64,000 nt of DNA from Mycobacterium sp. (lineage in GTDB: Bacteria > Actinomycetota > Actinomycetes > Mycobacteriales > Mycobacteriaceae). The stretch is taken from NCBI GenBank assembly GCA_003987775.1, contig RXJD01000019.1:44487-108486 (forward strand), written 5' to 3'. Positions 1 to 8,650 of the stretch are shown here, in pieces. The stretch's first letter is position 1, and every line of letters starts with the position of its first letter. The notes under the pieces were generated by a model. That model was not told where the DNA came from and searched no databases. It was given only the letters and a program-made list of their open reading frames with translations. A program made the position numbers and the translations under genes.

Positions 1-521
1 GTGCTGCCCGAGGTGAAGATGATGGCGAGTGGGTCCGCCGGGGTCACCGCCTGCGCCATGGCTTCGACGATCCGGCGGGCCGGTCCGCCCGCGGGTGCCC
101 GATCCAGCAGGTCAATTGGCCAGACATGGTGTAGCGCGGGAAGTTCGGCACGCGAGGCGGAGTGGACGGCGTCGAGGTAGCGGTGCCCACGGAACTCGTC
201 GACGCTCACCAGGACCTGCACCGCGGCCGTCTTCAGCTGCCCGAGCAGTTCGGCGGGCCGCAGCAGGGTGCTCAGCGGCACCAGCACCGCGCCGATGCGG
301 GTTACCGCGACGGCGACCTGCACCCAGCGGGTGCAGTTGGGCATGATCAATCCGACGCGGGTGCCTTTGCGCACCCCGGCCGCGATCAGTACCGCCGCCA
401 GCTCGCCGGTGGTGACGTCGATGTCGCGATAGCTAAGGGCACCGGCGGGATCGACGACCATGGGTTTGGTGTCGTGCGCGGCAGCCTGCAACCGCACCAG
501 CTGATCGATGGTGTCAGCCAT
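1..521 (-). CDS. Acyl-CoA ligase (class I adenylate-forming), N-terminal part, runs off left edge
   Basis: The reading frame starts at an ATG at 521 (MADTIDQLVRLQ) and stays open for 173 codons to the window edge, so only the N-terminal third is present. It shows the ligase N-domain pattern: a 'ALSYRDID' strand, 'GVRKGTRVGLIMPN' and 'VAVTRIGAVLVPLST', closely like the neighbour at 514-2073. The AMP-binding P-loop would lie beyond the edge. The start overlaps the stop of the upstream ligase by 8 bases, which suggests translational coupling in a minus-strand operon beginning at 5945. Expected role: activation of a carboxylic acid to its CoA thioester with ATP. The substrate cannot be read from the sequence. 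Confidence 0.85.
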   Translation of the reverse strand, partial: MADTIDQLVRLQAAAHDTKPMVVDPAGALSYRDIDVTTGELAAVLIAAGVRKGTRVGLIMPNCTRWVQVAVAVTRIGAVLVPLSTLLRPAELLGQLKTAAVQVLVSVDEFRGHRYLDAVHSASRAELPALHHVWPIDLLDRAPAGGPARRIVEAMAQAVTPADPLAIIFTSGS

Positions 522-2073
522 CGAACAGCTTCTTCAGTTGCTGCACATCGACTTTGCCGCTGGACAGCAGCGGTACCTCGGCGCGGGACACGGCAAGGTG
601 GCGCCGCGGAATCTTGTAGGCGGACAGTTCCGTTCTGAGGCGCTGACGCAGCGCTGCCTCGTCGAAGTCGTGCACCCCGTCGGGTAGGACGACGACCGCG
701 GCGACCACCTGCCCGCGCGCCGGATCCGGTAGCCCCACCACGTGCGCAGTGACGCCGACGCGGGCCATCGCCTTCTCCACCTCGGCGGCAGAGACATTGG
801 CGCCGGCCGTCTTGATCATCCCGCCCAATCGGCCGGCGAAGTACATGTACCCGTCATCGTCGGCGCGGACCAGATCGCCCGTGTGAAACCAGCCGTCGAC
901 GTCGAAGCACTCTTCGCGGCTGCGTTTGTAATAGCCCTGCATGACATACGGCCCCCGGATGCACAATTCGCCCACGTCGCCACGTCGCACCACAGTGCCG
1001 TCGTCCGGATCGACGATCAGCGTCTGGAACCCCGGCGCGGGCTTTCCATACGAGCCGCGGCGGCGTTCGGGTTGATCCGATTCGTCGCCGCTGATCAACA
1101 CGACGCTTCCGGCCTCGGTCATGCCCAGCATGTTGTGCCGCAGCTCCGGATCGGCCGGGCGGGCCTGCGGTGCCATGATCGGATACAGGTTCCCCCGGCG
1201 CAGCGACGACAGGTCGCGCTGCGGGTAACTCGGATGGTCAGTCAGGTGTGCCACCCCTGCGACAAAACCATTTGTCATGGTCGGTTTTTCGCGTTCTATC
1301 AGGTCCAGCACGGCACCGGCGTCGGTCGAGGTCGAGCAGACCAACGTCGAGCCGGCCACCAGCGTCGCCAGCAGGGCGAACGCGAACCCGCCGATCCAGA
1401 AAAACGGCGAATTGCAGAACAGCGTGTCTTGCGCGGTCAGCCCACGAATGGCATTGAGGTTTCGCTGGTGTCCGATCATCGCGGCCTGGGTGTGCACCAC
1501 GCCCTTGGGGGCCCTGGTCGAGCCGGACGTATAGACGACGGCCAGCACGTCAGAGCCCGCGACGTCGTCCTCCATTGCGCGCAAACGGGTTTCGTCGACG
1601 AGGCCGCCGAGCTGGCCGGCCCGCTCGACGCCGGTGACGTAGCGCAACAGGGGGAGTTCGGCGACGAACAGTTCGCCCTCGCGCGGCGCCTCGCCGAGGG
1701 CCTCGGTCAGGCGCTGCTGGTAGTCGTGGGTGCGGAACGAGCTGATGCTCAACAAGATTGACACATCCGCATCCAACAGTTGTGCCCGCAATTCGCGCCC
1801 GGTGACGAAGGTGGAGAACGGCACCACCACCGCGCCGATGCGGGCGGCCGCGAGCATCCCGACTGCGAAGTCGGCGCTGTTGGGGTAGAGCAGGCCCACA
1901 TGGGTGCCCTTGCCCGCTCCCAGCGCGATCAGGGCGCGGGCCAGGCGTGCCGAGCGCTGCTCGGCGTCGGTGTAGCTGATGCGGTCGGCGTCGCAGACCA
2001 GCATCGGGTGGCCGCCGTGCGACTGAGCCTGCTGTCGCAGCAGTTCCGCGATCGTGGTGGGCTCAGCGTGCAT
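514..2073 (-). CDS. Acyl-CoA ligase (FadD-like, AMP-binding)
   Basis: This 519-residue protein is of usual length for a FadD-type ATP-dependent acyl-CoA ligase. The P-loop YTSGSTRAPKGVV lies at about residues 181-193. Further on come the GMTEAG motif, the 'ELCIRGPYVMQGYY' and 'GWFHTGDLVRADDDGYMYFAGR' regions, and a C-terminal 'SSGKVDVQQL' with the catalytic lysine. The frame is open upstream to 2337, but that part lies inside the preceding gene and has no ligase character, so I use the ATG at 2073, which overlaps the previous stop by 11 bases. It is one of three consecutive ligases in the same operon. It probably activates an acid made or imported for the nearby beta-oxidation enzymes; the substrate is unknown. 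Confidence 0.9.
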   Translation of the reverse strand: MHAEPTTIAELLRQQAQSHGGHPMLVCDADRISYTDAEQRSARLARALIALGAGKGTHVGLLYPNSADFAVGMLAAARIGAVVVPFSTFVTGRELRAQLLDADVSILLSISSFRTHDYQQRLTEALGEAPREGELFVAELPLLRYVTGVERAGQLGGLVDETRLRAMEDDVAGSDVLAVVYTSGSTRAPKGVVHTQAAMIGHQRNLNAIRGLTAQDTLFCNSPFFWIGGFAFALLATLVAGSTLVCSTSTDAGAVLDLIEREKPTMTNGFVAGVAHLTDHPSYPQRDLSSLRRGNLYPIMAPQARPADPELRHNMLGMTEAGSVVLISGDESDQPERRRGSYGKPAPGFQTLIVDPDDGTVVRRGDVGELCIRGPYVMQGYYKRSREECFDVDGWFHTGDLVRADDDGYMYFAGRLGGMIKTAGANVSAAEVEKAMARVGVTAHVVGLPDPARGQVVAAVVVLPDGVHDFDEAALRQRLRTELSAYKIPRRHLAVSRAEVPLLSSGKVDVQQLKKLFDG

Positions 2074-3505
2074 GGGCTCGCTGGAAGAACTCACGGACCG
2101 CACCGAGGTCCGTCTTGCCGGACGGTGTGCGGGGGATGGCGTCGACGACGGCGATGTCGGCCGGAATTTCGTATCGGGCCAGGCGCTTCCGCAGGAAGTC
2201 CACCAATTCGCCGGTGGTGGCGGGTGCCCGCAATTCGACCATCGCCACCGGCGTTTCACCGAGCCGGTCATCGGCGCGGGCGACGACGGCCGCCCCGGCC
2301 ACCGCCGGGTGGCTTTCCAGCGCGTTGCGCACGTCATCGGGCATCACCTTGAACCCGCCGCGGATGATGGCTTGGTCGGCCCGGCCCATGATCCAGAGAA
2401 ATCCGTCCGCATCGATACGCGCCACGTCCGTGGTCTGCAACCACCGCGCCGAACCGTGTTGCGCGGGTTTGACTTCCAGGCGGCCCACCTGATCTGGTCC
2501 CAGCACAGTGCCGGTCTCGTCCACCACCCGCAATTGGGTTCCGGGGTTGGCCCGGCCCACGCTGCCGCGCTTGGCCGCCCAGTGCCGCTCATGGTCGGCC
2601 AGCGTCCAGCCCGCGACGCCGCCACCGAATTCCGTTGCCGCATAGGACGTGAGAACGGGGATGCCGTACCTGGTGGTGAAGGCATCGGCGTCCTCGGGCG
2701 ACAGTGGGGCCGTGCCGCAGGTCACGGTGCGGATACCGGCCAGGTCCTCGCGGGTCAGGTCCGAGTGCAGCACCGTGCGCAGGGCAGCAGGCACCAGCGA
2801 CACAGTCCCGGGCCGGTGCCTACGGACCGCCGCGGCCCAGTCGTTCAGCTCGAAGCGCTCCAGCAGGACGAACGGGCGTGCGTCGGCAACACACTGCAGC
2901 ACCCGGAACACACCACCGATGTGAACCAGCGGTGAGTTGACGATTGCGACGCCGCGGCGTACCCCGGCAGGCGGGGGCGCGGTGCGGTAGTCCGGGCCCA
3001 TCACGGTGTGTGCGAGCGTGTCGTAGCTCAGGTCGATGCGTTTGGGTGGGCCGGTGGTGCCGCTGGTCAGCATCCGCACCGCGACGCCCGAGCACACATC
3101 CACCGGTTCCGCTGCTTCGCCGGTCCCGTCGTACAGGCCGGCCAGGGAAACGGTTGCCGTGCCGGAATTCTCGGGGACCAGGGCGGCCAGATCCTCGGGC
3201 TCGCCCAGTACCACGGGCAGCCCCAGCGCGGCGATGTCTGCGCGGGTGCGCTCGTCTCCGCGGGACGGGTTGATCGTCACCACGGTGGCGCCGCGCATCA
3301 GGACACCCAGGAGGGCTGCCACCTGTTCGGGCCGGTTGCGCAACAGTATCCCGGCGTCGCCGCCCTTCACCGATGCACCAACCCGCCGGGCCGCGCTGCC
3401 GATCTGCGCCCAGGAGATCCACCGACGGTCGTACTCGATGGCTCCCGCGTCGGGTCGCAGGTCCAGCACCTCGGCGATTCGCCTGCTGAGCGGATGCACG
3501 GCCAC
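2063..3505 (-). CDS. AMP-dependent acyl-CoA synthetase/ligase
   Basis: A 480-residue adenylate-forming enzyme. The P-loop LTSGTTGPPKR is at about 146-156, the 'YAATEFGGGVAGW' acceptor motif follows, and then the hinge/C-domain 'LWIMGRADQAIIRGGFKV' and 'PRTPSGKTDL' carrying the catalytic lysine. It is shorter than typical FadDs and closer to the small-acid or aryl-CoA ligase size class. The start is a GTG (GTG GCC GTG CAT) that shares one base with the stop of the crotonase upstream. It lies in the tightly packed minus-strand operon of three crotonases and three ligases. Function at ligase level is secure; the substrate is not known. Confidence 0.88.
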   Translation of the reverse strand: MAVHPLSRRIAEVLDLRPDAGAIEYDRRWISWAQIGSAARRVGASVKGGDAGILLRNRPEQVAALLGVLMRGATVVTINPSRGDERTRADIAALGLPVVLGEPEDLAALVPENSGTATVSLAGLYDGTGEAAEPVDVCSGVAVRMLTSGTTGPPKRIDLSYDTLAHTVMGPDYRTAPPPAGVRRGVAIVNSPLVHIGGVFRVLQCVADARPFVLLERFELNDWAAAVRRHRPGTVSLVPAALRTVLHSDLTREDLAGIRTVTCGTAPLSPEDADAFTTRYGIPVLTSYAATEFGGGVAGWTLADHERHWAAKRGSVGRANPGTQLRVVDETGTVLGPDQVGRLEVKPAQHGSARWLQTTDVARIDADGFLWIMGRADQAIIRGGFKVMPDDVRNALESHPAVAGAAVVARADDRLGETPVAMVELRAPATTGELVDFLRKRLARYEIPADIAVVDAIPRTPSGKTDLGAVREFFQRAHAR

Positions 3506-4284
3506 TAGCGGATCTGTGGCTTTCGCTGCTCACTGTCCCGGGCCGCGACTTCGGCCATGCCGATCGGGTTGCCCAGCCGGGTGTAGATCAGGCCCTGCTC
3601 CATCGCGGCGCGATACGGCTTGTCGAGTGACTCCCAGATCGCTTTCACGGTGCCCTGGGTGGCCGACGGCGGCTTGGCGGCGATGGCCGCCGCGATCTCG
3701 TGCGCCCGCGGCCACAACCGTTCGGAGTCAACCACTTCCGATACCAGCCCGATACGCAGGGCGGTGTCGGCGCTGACGCGTTCGTCGTTGCCGAGCAACG
3801 CCATCCGCAGCGTCTCCCCGAGCCCGATCCGGCGCATCAGTCCGATCGGCTCGAGCGCGCACACCAGGCCCGCCGAGACGTGGGAGTCGAAAAACGTTGC
3901 GTCCGAGGAACAGATGACAACGTCGGACTCGTTCACGAAGTAGAAGGCGCCGGCGGTGCACATCCCCTGGACGGCGCACACCACGGGTTTCCACATCTTC
4001 TGCCACTTGGGGCTCAGGTACTCACCGGGATCTTCGTGATTCCAGATGTTGTCGGGCTGACCGTAGGGTGTCTTGACATCCAGCCCGGCGCTGAAGGCCC
4101 GGGTGCCCGCCGCGCGCAACACCACCGCGTGCACCGAATCGTCGAGTTTGACGATGCGCCAGGCTTCGGCCATCTCCATGCACATGGTGCGGTTGAACGC
4201 GTTCAGGTGCGCGGGCCGATTGAGCGTGATGGTCGCGACATGGCCGGCCGCATCGACCTCGAGCAGGATCGTCTCGAAACTCAT
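3505..4284 (-). CDS. Enoyl-CoA hydratase/isomerase family protein (EchA-like)
   Basis: A 259-residue crotonase-fold protein. It begins with the typical strand 'VATITLNRPAHLNAFN' and has oxyanion-hole segments 'RAFSAGLDVK' and 'VQGMCTAGAFYFVNESDVVI'. The second catalytic acid region is 'SAGLVCALEPIGLMRRIG', with Glu near the usual position. The ATG at 4284 overlaps the stop of the preceding crotonase (TGATGA). A much longer open frame continues upstream but lies within the neighbour and is not protein-like. It likely hydrates or isomerises an enoyl-CoA intermediate. The three crotonases in this operon are clearly different paralogues, so they may act on successive intermediates of one pathway. 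Confidence 0.88.
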   Translation of the reverse strand: MSFETILLEVDAAGHVATITLNRPAHLNAFNRTMCMEMAEAWRIVKLDDSVHAVVLRAAGTRAFSAGLDVKTPYGQPDNIWNHEDPGEYLSPKWQKMWKPVVCAVQGMCTAGAFYFVNESDVVICSSDATFFDSHVSAGLVCALEPIGLMRRIGLGETLRMALLGNDERVSADTALRIGLVSEVVDSERLWPRAHEIAAAIAAKPPSATQGTVKAIWESLDKPYRAAMEQGLIYTRLGNPIGMAEVAARDSEQRKPQIR

Positions 4285-5090
4285 CAGCGGCACTGCCAAT
4301 CCGGTGTGCGCTTCTCGACAAAGGCCCGGGGGCCCTCCTGCGCGTCGGCGGTGCGCAGTACCCGCTCGCGGAACGTCTCGGCCAGTATCTCGGCCTCGTG
4401 CAGCGGCACGTTGAGGCCCTTGAGGATGGCGAGGCGGGTTCCGCGGACGGCCAGCGGAGCGTTGGAGTTGACGATGTCGGCGATTTCGCGCGCGCGGTCC
4501 AGCAGACGGTCGTGCTCGACGATCTCGCTGACCAGCCCGAGCTGATAGGCCCGTTGCGCGTCCATCCGTTCGTGCTTGCCCATCAACGCCATTCGCAGCG
4601 CGATCGAGCGGGGCAGCACCCGGGACACCCGCACCATCTCGCGTCCGGCCACCAGTCCGATGCTGACGTGCGGATCGAAGAAGGTCGCCCGCTCGGAGGC
4701 GATGACGATGTCCGAGGTGGTCACCCAGTCCATGCCCGCACCACAGCACAAACCGTTGACCGCGGTCACTACGGGCTTGGCCGTACTGCGAAACGGCGGT
4801 GTCCCTTCCTGCGGCGCCTCCCACTGGTCGTAGGTGGACAGGTAGGGGCGTTCGTAGATCACCTTGCCGTCTTCGGGAATGGCTGTGACATCGGCTCCGG
4901 TGCAGAACGCGCGACCGGTACCGGTCACGACGGTCAGCCAGACCCGATCATCGTTCTCGGCCTCGTCGTAGGCCGCCCGCAGCTCGGTGATCATGTGCGG
5001 GCTCAGGGCGTTCAGCGCCTCCGGACGGTTCAGCGTGATGGTGGCCGTGTGTCCGTCGACTTCGTAGGTGATGTTGTCGAACGCAGGCAT
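4284..5090 (-). CDS. Enoyl-CoA hydratase/isomerase family protein
   Basis: A 268-residue crotonase. It has 'TATITLNRPEALNALS', the oxyanion-hole motif 'RAFCTGADVTAI', and 'VNGLCCGAGMDWVTTSDIVIASERATFFDPHVSIGLVAG'. At the position where hydratases carry a catalytic glutamate the sequence reads GLVAGREMV, so the acid is shifted or absent and the exact reaction is uncertain. I chose the ATG at 5090, which has a GGGAAG ribosome-binding site. A GTG at 5123, directly after the previous stop, would add 11 residues. It is the middle crotonase of the operon, and its stop overlaps the next start. Confidence 0.86.
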   Translation of the reverse strand: MPAFDNITYEVDGHTATITLNRPEALNALSPHMITELRAAYDEAENDDRVWLTVVTGTGRAFCTGADVTAIPEDGKVIYERPYLSTYDQWEAPQEGTPPFRSTAKPVVTAVNGLCCGAGMDWVTTSDIVIASERATFFDPHVSIGLVAGREMVRVSRVLPRSIALRMALMGKHERMDAQRAYQLGLVSEIVEHDRLLDRAREIADIVNSNAPLAVRGTRLAILKGLNVPLHEAEILAETFRERVLRTADAQEGPRAFVEKRTPDWQCR

Positions 5091-5123
5091 GGCCGCTTCC
5101 CTTCTCAGCATTTCGGGCGCCAC

Positions 5124-5945
5124 TCAACGGCCCCGGTATTCCGGCCTGCGCCGGTGCCGGAAGGCTTCCAGGCCCTCTTTGAAATCGGCAGTGCGACAGG
5201 ATAATTCCAGATTGAACAGCTCCTGCGTCATCGATTGGCTCAGCGTCGCCTGCGCGGCGTGGTTCAAGGCCTGTTTGGCCAGTCCGATGGCGACAGTCGG
5301 GCCGCCGGCCAGGCGGTCCAACAGCGCCTCGACGATGTCGTCGAGTTCTGCCGGGGCGACCGCTTCGTGAATCAAGCCCCAGTCGGCCGCATCCGCTGCG
5401 CAGATTTTCTCGCCCAGCAGCAGCATTCGGCGGGCGCGCGCGAGTCCGATCAGGCGGGGGACCAGCCAGGAGGAGCCCGAGTCCGGGCTGAACCCACGGT
5501 CCACGAACGGTTCCCAGAACGTGGCGTCGGTGGCGGCGATGGTGAAGTCGGCGGCCAGTGCGAGATTGCAGCCCATGCCGGCGGCCCAGCCGCGCACGCT
5601 GCAGACCACCGGTAACTGGATCGTGTGGACGAGTTCGATGACGCGGTGGGCGGCATGGGGCACTCTGCGGACCAGCGCGCCGGTGCGCGGACGTTCGGCG
5701 CCGGGGTCGTTGGTGGCCACCCAGTCGGCGCCCGAACAGAAGTCGTGCCCGGCTGCGCGGATGTGGATCGCTCGCAACGAGTCGTCGGTGGAGGCGTCGG
5801 TGAGCAACTCGACGAACTGCCCGATCATGAACGGCGTCAGCGAATTACGCGATGCCGGGCGGTCGATGACGATTCGCAGCACGGGCCCGTCCCGCGAGGC
5901 GAGGACCGTGCCTTCGGCGGCGGCGCCGCCGGCGTCGTGGCTCAC
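5124..5945 (-). CDS. Enoyl-CoA hydratase/isomerase (PaaG-like active site)
   Basis: A 273-residue crotonase with a GTG start (GTG AGC CAC GAC) and first gene of the minus-strand operon that reaches the left edge. Oxyanion-hole motifs are 'HDFCSGADW' and 'RGWAAGMGCNLALAADFTIAA'. The acid region reads 'RGFSPDSGSSWLVPRLIG'; an Asp followed by SGSSWLVPRLIG is the arrangement seen in PaaG-type isomerases and related hydratases. A 19-bp operator-like site (5982-6000) lies in the divergent promoter region 37 bases upstream. Role: isomerisation or hydration of an unsaturated acyl-CoA; the substrate is unknown. Confidence 0.88.
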   Translation of the reverse strand: MSHDAGGAAAEGTVLASRDGPVLRIVIDRPASRNSLTPFMIGQFVELLTDASTDDSLRAIHIRAAGHDFCSGADWVATNDPGAERPRTGALVRRVPHAAHRVIELVHTIQLPVVCSVRGWAAGMGCNLALAADFTIAATDATFWEPFVDRGFSPDSGSSWLVPRLIGLARARRMLLLGEKICAADAADWGLIHEAVAPAELDDIVEALLDRLAGGPTVAIGLAKQALNHAAQATLSQSMTQELFNLELSCRTADFKEGLEAFRHRRRPEYRGR

Positions 5946-5981
5946 CGTTGCATCCGGCCTTTCCGCCTAGCGCCCGGTCTA

Positions 5982-6000
5982 TACGGTTACCCATACAGTA
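5982..6000. promoter_or_regulatory. Operator-like site 1 of 9 (TACnGTA-N5-TACnGTA family)
   Basis: TACGGTTACCCATACAGTA: two TACnGTA-like half-sites separated by 5 bases, the left one with one mismatch. It sits between the divergent crotonase (5945, minus) and hotdog-protein (6109, plus) genes. The same 19-mer pattern recurs at eight other promoter regions in the window. It probably binds a TetR-type repressor, perhaps that encoded at 7684-8451. Confidence 0.6.
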
Positions 6001-6108
6001 GGCGATACGATTGCTACGGTGTATAAGTTAGCAAGGAAACCCTACCGGCGAAAACATTGCCGTGGGAACGGCCGGAAAACCGGACGACCCGGGAAGCGTT
6101 GAGGCAGC

Positions 6109-6789
6109 ATGACCGAGGGCACAGGCGGGACAGTTCCCGGTGGCGCCGCGTTTGGTGAAGCGCCGCTTGCCCAGACCGTTGCCGTCGCCGGAGCCATCCG
6201 GCGGCTCACCTCAGTGCTGCTGTCCCTGGAACAGCCGCACCCCACGGTGGAGGCGATGGTCGGCCAATTCGCCGACTGGGAACGCGAACTGGCCGCAGCG
6301 GCGCCGCGCGATCCGGCGCCCCGCATCGGATCCGACAGCGACGACGAGCGCCGGGTGTATCTCGATCACGCAACCGACATCGGTGCCTACAACCCGTGCT
6401 TTCCGGAGTATTCGTTTGACCGGCTCGATGACGGCAACGGTGCTGGAACCGTCAGATTTCCGTTGGTCTACGAAGGGCCGCCCGGTTTGGTGCACGGCGG
6501 ATTTCTCGGTGTCTTCTTCGACTGCGTCGTGCAGCACCACAACTGCGTCACCGGCTTGTCCGGCAAGACACGATCCTTGACGGTCACCTTCCGCCGGCCG
6601 ACGCCGGTCTTGACCGACCTGCGTTTCGACATCACGCGATCACCGGTCGAGCGAGCCGTCGTCTCCACGGCCCGGCTGCTGCGCGACGACGAGGTGCTGT
6701 GCACCGGCGAGGTGAACACTGCGGCATCGCGACCCGATCAGCTTTCCACCACCCAATTCGGCAGACGCCGAAAGGAGTCCGGCTCATGA
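6109..6789 (+). CDS. Hotdog-fold thioesterase family protein (PaaI-like)
   Basis: A 226-residue protein with an N-terminal helical region (about 1-80) and a C-terminal hotdog domain (about 85-210). The hotdog signature is 'GPPGLVHGGFLGVFFDCVVQHHN', with the HGG at the start of the central helix, followed by 'GKTRSLTVTFRRPTPV'. Such proteins hydrolyse acyl-CoA thioesters in the cytosol. It overlaps the next crotonase by ATGA, so the two form one unit reading away from operator site 1. Its architecture resembles the minus-strand thioesterase at 29667-30284, another hotdog protein with a long N-terminal helix region. The substrate is unknown. Confidence 0.78.
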   Translation: MTEGTGGTVPGGAAFGEAPLAQTVAVAGAIRRLTSVLLSLEQPHPTVEAMVGQFADWERELAAAAPRDPAPRIGSDSDDERRVYLDHATDIGAYNPCFPEYSFDRLDDGNGAGTVRFPLVYEGPPGLVHGGFLGVFFDCVVQHHNCVTGLSGKTRSLTVTFRRPTPVLTDLRFDITRSPVERAVVSTARLLRDDEVLCTGEVNTAASRPDQLSTTQFGRRRKESGS

Positions 6790-7676
6790 CCGCCGCGGAC
6801 ACTGCTGACGCACGGATCCTCTTCGACGTCGACCATGGCCGGCGCATCGCCACGATCACGCTGAACAACCCCGAGCGACGCAACACCTACGACCCCGCCA
6901 TGCGGGACGCCATGGCGCGGTGTCTGGATCAGGTTGCCGAGGACGACGACCTCACCGTCGTCCTGTTGCGTGGTGCAGGTGGCACATTCAGCACCGGTGC
7001 AGACATGAACAACGCTTACGGCTGGTACGGAGAGTCGGCGGGTGCGGAGGGGCAGGCGGCTAGGCGGCCGAGCCAGCGCCGCCGACTCGCTGTGGACCGC
7101 AAGTCATTTGGCTTCTACCACAATCTGATGGGCTTCCCGAAGGTCACGGTGGGAGAGATCGCCGGTTACGCTCTCGGCGGCGGGTTCGAGCTGGCGCTGA
7201 TGACCGATATCTCGGTGATCGCCCGCGATACGAAGATCGGCATGCCGGCGACCCGCTTCCTCGGACCGGCGCTGGGCAGTCTGCACATGTTCTTTCACCG
7301 GCTGGGCCCGGTGTTGGCCCGCCGTCTTCTGCTCACCGGCGACATCATTGCCGCCGCCGAGGTTGCGCATCTCGGAATCTTCACCGAGACATGCGATTCG
7401 GAGTCAGTGACGGCCCGTGCCCGGTATTGGGCTGAGAAGGCGGCAAAGATGCCGGCCGACGGTGTCGTCATCGCCAAGGAAGCCTTCCGGCTGGTGGAAC
7501 AGAGTCAGGCTTACCAGGGCGAGGAAGTCGCCAGTTATCTGTTCCACGCGTTCGGCACCAACCTGCAGTTCGCGCCGGGTGAGTTCAACTTCGTCAAAAC
7601 CCGTGCGGAGCATGGCACCAAAGAGGCGTTCCGGTTGCGCGATCAACACTTTCACGTTCCGGAACCCGAGGAATGA
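6786..7676 (+). CDS. Enoyl-CoA hydratase/isomerase family protein
   Basis: A 296-residue crotonase. It contains 'IATITLNNPERRNTYD', 'GTFSTGADMNNAYGWYG' with a long Arg/Gln-rich insertion after it, and 'IAGYALGGGFELALMTDISVIA'. The acid region 'ATRFLGPALGSLHMFFHRLG' lacks the usual Glu. The start ATG overlaps the stop of the thioesterase (ATGA) and has an AAAGGAG ribosome-binding site. It converges on the TetR gene, ending 7 bases from it. It is probably part of the same acyl-CoA degradation pathway; hydratase versus isomerase or another crotonase reaction cannot be decided. Confidence 0.86.
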   Translation: MTAADTADARILFDVDHGRRIATITLNNPERRNTYDPAMRDAMARCLDQVAEDDDLTVVLLRGAGGTFSTGADMNNAYGWYGESAGAEGQAARRPSQRRRLAVDRKSFGFYHNLMGFPKVTVGEIAGYALGGGFELALMTDISVIARDTKIGMPATRFLGPALGSLHMFFHRLGPVLARRLLLTGDIIAAAEVAHLGIFTETCDSESVTARARYWAEKAAKMPADGVVIAKEAFRLVEQSQAYQGEEVASYLFHAFGTNLQFAPGEFNFVKTRAEHGTKEAFRLRDQHFHVPEPEE

Positions 7677-7683
7677 GAGCCTT

Positions 7684-8451
7684 TCAGCGCGCGGCCGGAG
7701 ACTTGGCGCGGGTGCGACGCGGCGCAGACTTGGCGGTTTTCGACGAGGACTTGCCCGCCTCGATCAATTGACCCGCGTGATCGAGGATGCATTCGAGCCC
7801 ATACTCGAAGTTGTTTTCGTCCGGAGCGGCGATGCGGTGTCCCTTGCCGGTGACCTGAGCGATCAGCGGCGTGGTCTGCGGGTCCACGGCCACCGCTTCT
7901 TCGATGGAGCGCGTGCCGTCCTCTGATGACTGGTTTTTCTCGTGCAGCCGGTGCAGCACTACGGATCCGCGGACGTGCAGCGATATCGCGGAGTAGGTGT
8001 CGAAGGCGTCCTCGGGCGACAGCCCCGCCTCGACCAGATTGGCGATGGCCTTCTCCATTTCCTGGGCGCCGACCCGGGCTGCCTTCGGGCTCAGCGCCGC
8101 CCGGATCAGAATCAGGTCGCACAGGATCGGGTTGCCCATGAACGTCTTCCGCATCAGACGCGCATGGTTGCGCAGCGTCTCGCGCCAGTCCTTGGCTTCG
8201 ACGTAGGGAGTCGCGAACACGTATTTGCTCAAGGCGCGGTCCGTCATGGCGTTGAGCAGATCGTCCTTCTTCCGGAAGTACCAGTAGATGCTGGTGACAC
8301 CGACGCCGAGGTGCTTACCGAGCAGCGGCATGCTCAGATTGTCGATCGAAACCTGTTCTGCCAGTTCAAAAGCGCCACTGATGATGTCATCGGGATTGAT
8401 GGACCCGCGTTCGCGCCGCTGCCGCTTCTCCGCAGTCGCCTGCTTTGCCAC
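7684..8451 (-). CDS. TetR-family transcriptional repressor
   Basis: A 255-residue regulator. The N-terminal HTH spans about residues 17-65 ('INPDDIISGAFELAEQ', 'LGKHLGVGVTSIYWYFRKKDDLLNAMTDRAL'). A ligand-binding helical domain follows, and the last 25 residues form a Lys/Arg/Ser-rich tail. The start is a GTG. It lies 50 bases from operator site 2 in the divergent region with the aldolase gene, so autoregulation is likely. Because the same 19-mer lies at eight other promoters in the window, this gene is the best local candidate for the master repressor, responding to a pathway acyl-CoA. That link is inferred from position only. Confidence 0.9.
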   Translation of the reverse strand: MAKQATAEKRQRRERGSINPDDIISGAFELAEQVSIDNLSMPLLGKHLGVGVTSIYWYFRKKDDLLNAMTDRALSKYVFATPYVEAKDWRETLRNHARLMRKTFMGNPILCDLILIRAALSPKAARVGAQEMEKAIANLVEAGLSPEDAFDTYSAISLHVRGSVVLHRLHEKNQSSEDGTRSIEEAVAVDPQTTPLIAQVTGKGHRIAAPDENNFEYGLECILDHAGQLIEAGKSSSKTAKSAPRRTRAKSPAAR

Positions 8452-8501
8452 TCCCGGATACCTCCACTAAAATCCACCCCGCGTGCGGGTTCTCTGTCTG
8501 C

Positions 8502-8520
8502 TACTGTAATACCTATCGTA
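8502..8520. promoter_or_regulatory. Operator-like site 2 of 9, beside the TetR gene
   Basis: TACTGTAATACCTATCGTA is one of the best copies of the motif: TACtGTA, 5 bases, then TATcGTA. It lies between the TetR gene (minus) and the DapA-like gene (plus), a normal place for an autoregulatory TetR operator. Confidence 0.65.
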
Positions 8521-8650
8521 GGCTTTTTGATATAGATCGCCGGGCGGGCGGACGTGACGGTGCTGCAGCCATCGAATGAGCCACAGGCTAGGCCATCGAG
8601 CCGGGCCGGGCGAATGCCGGCGCTTTCCGCCGCTATCGGGAGGGCAGGCG

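Noticed and set aside
2074-2337. Upstream extension of the ligase starting at 2073
   Set aside because: The 88 extra codons lie wholly in the previous gene and encode Pro/Trp/Arg-rich sequence without ligase similarity.
4285-4824. Upstream extension of the crotonase starting at 4284
   Set aside because: It overlaps a good crotonase gene in another frame and is Arg/Gly-rich; the ATG with the TGATGA overlap is the natural start.
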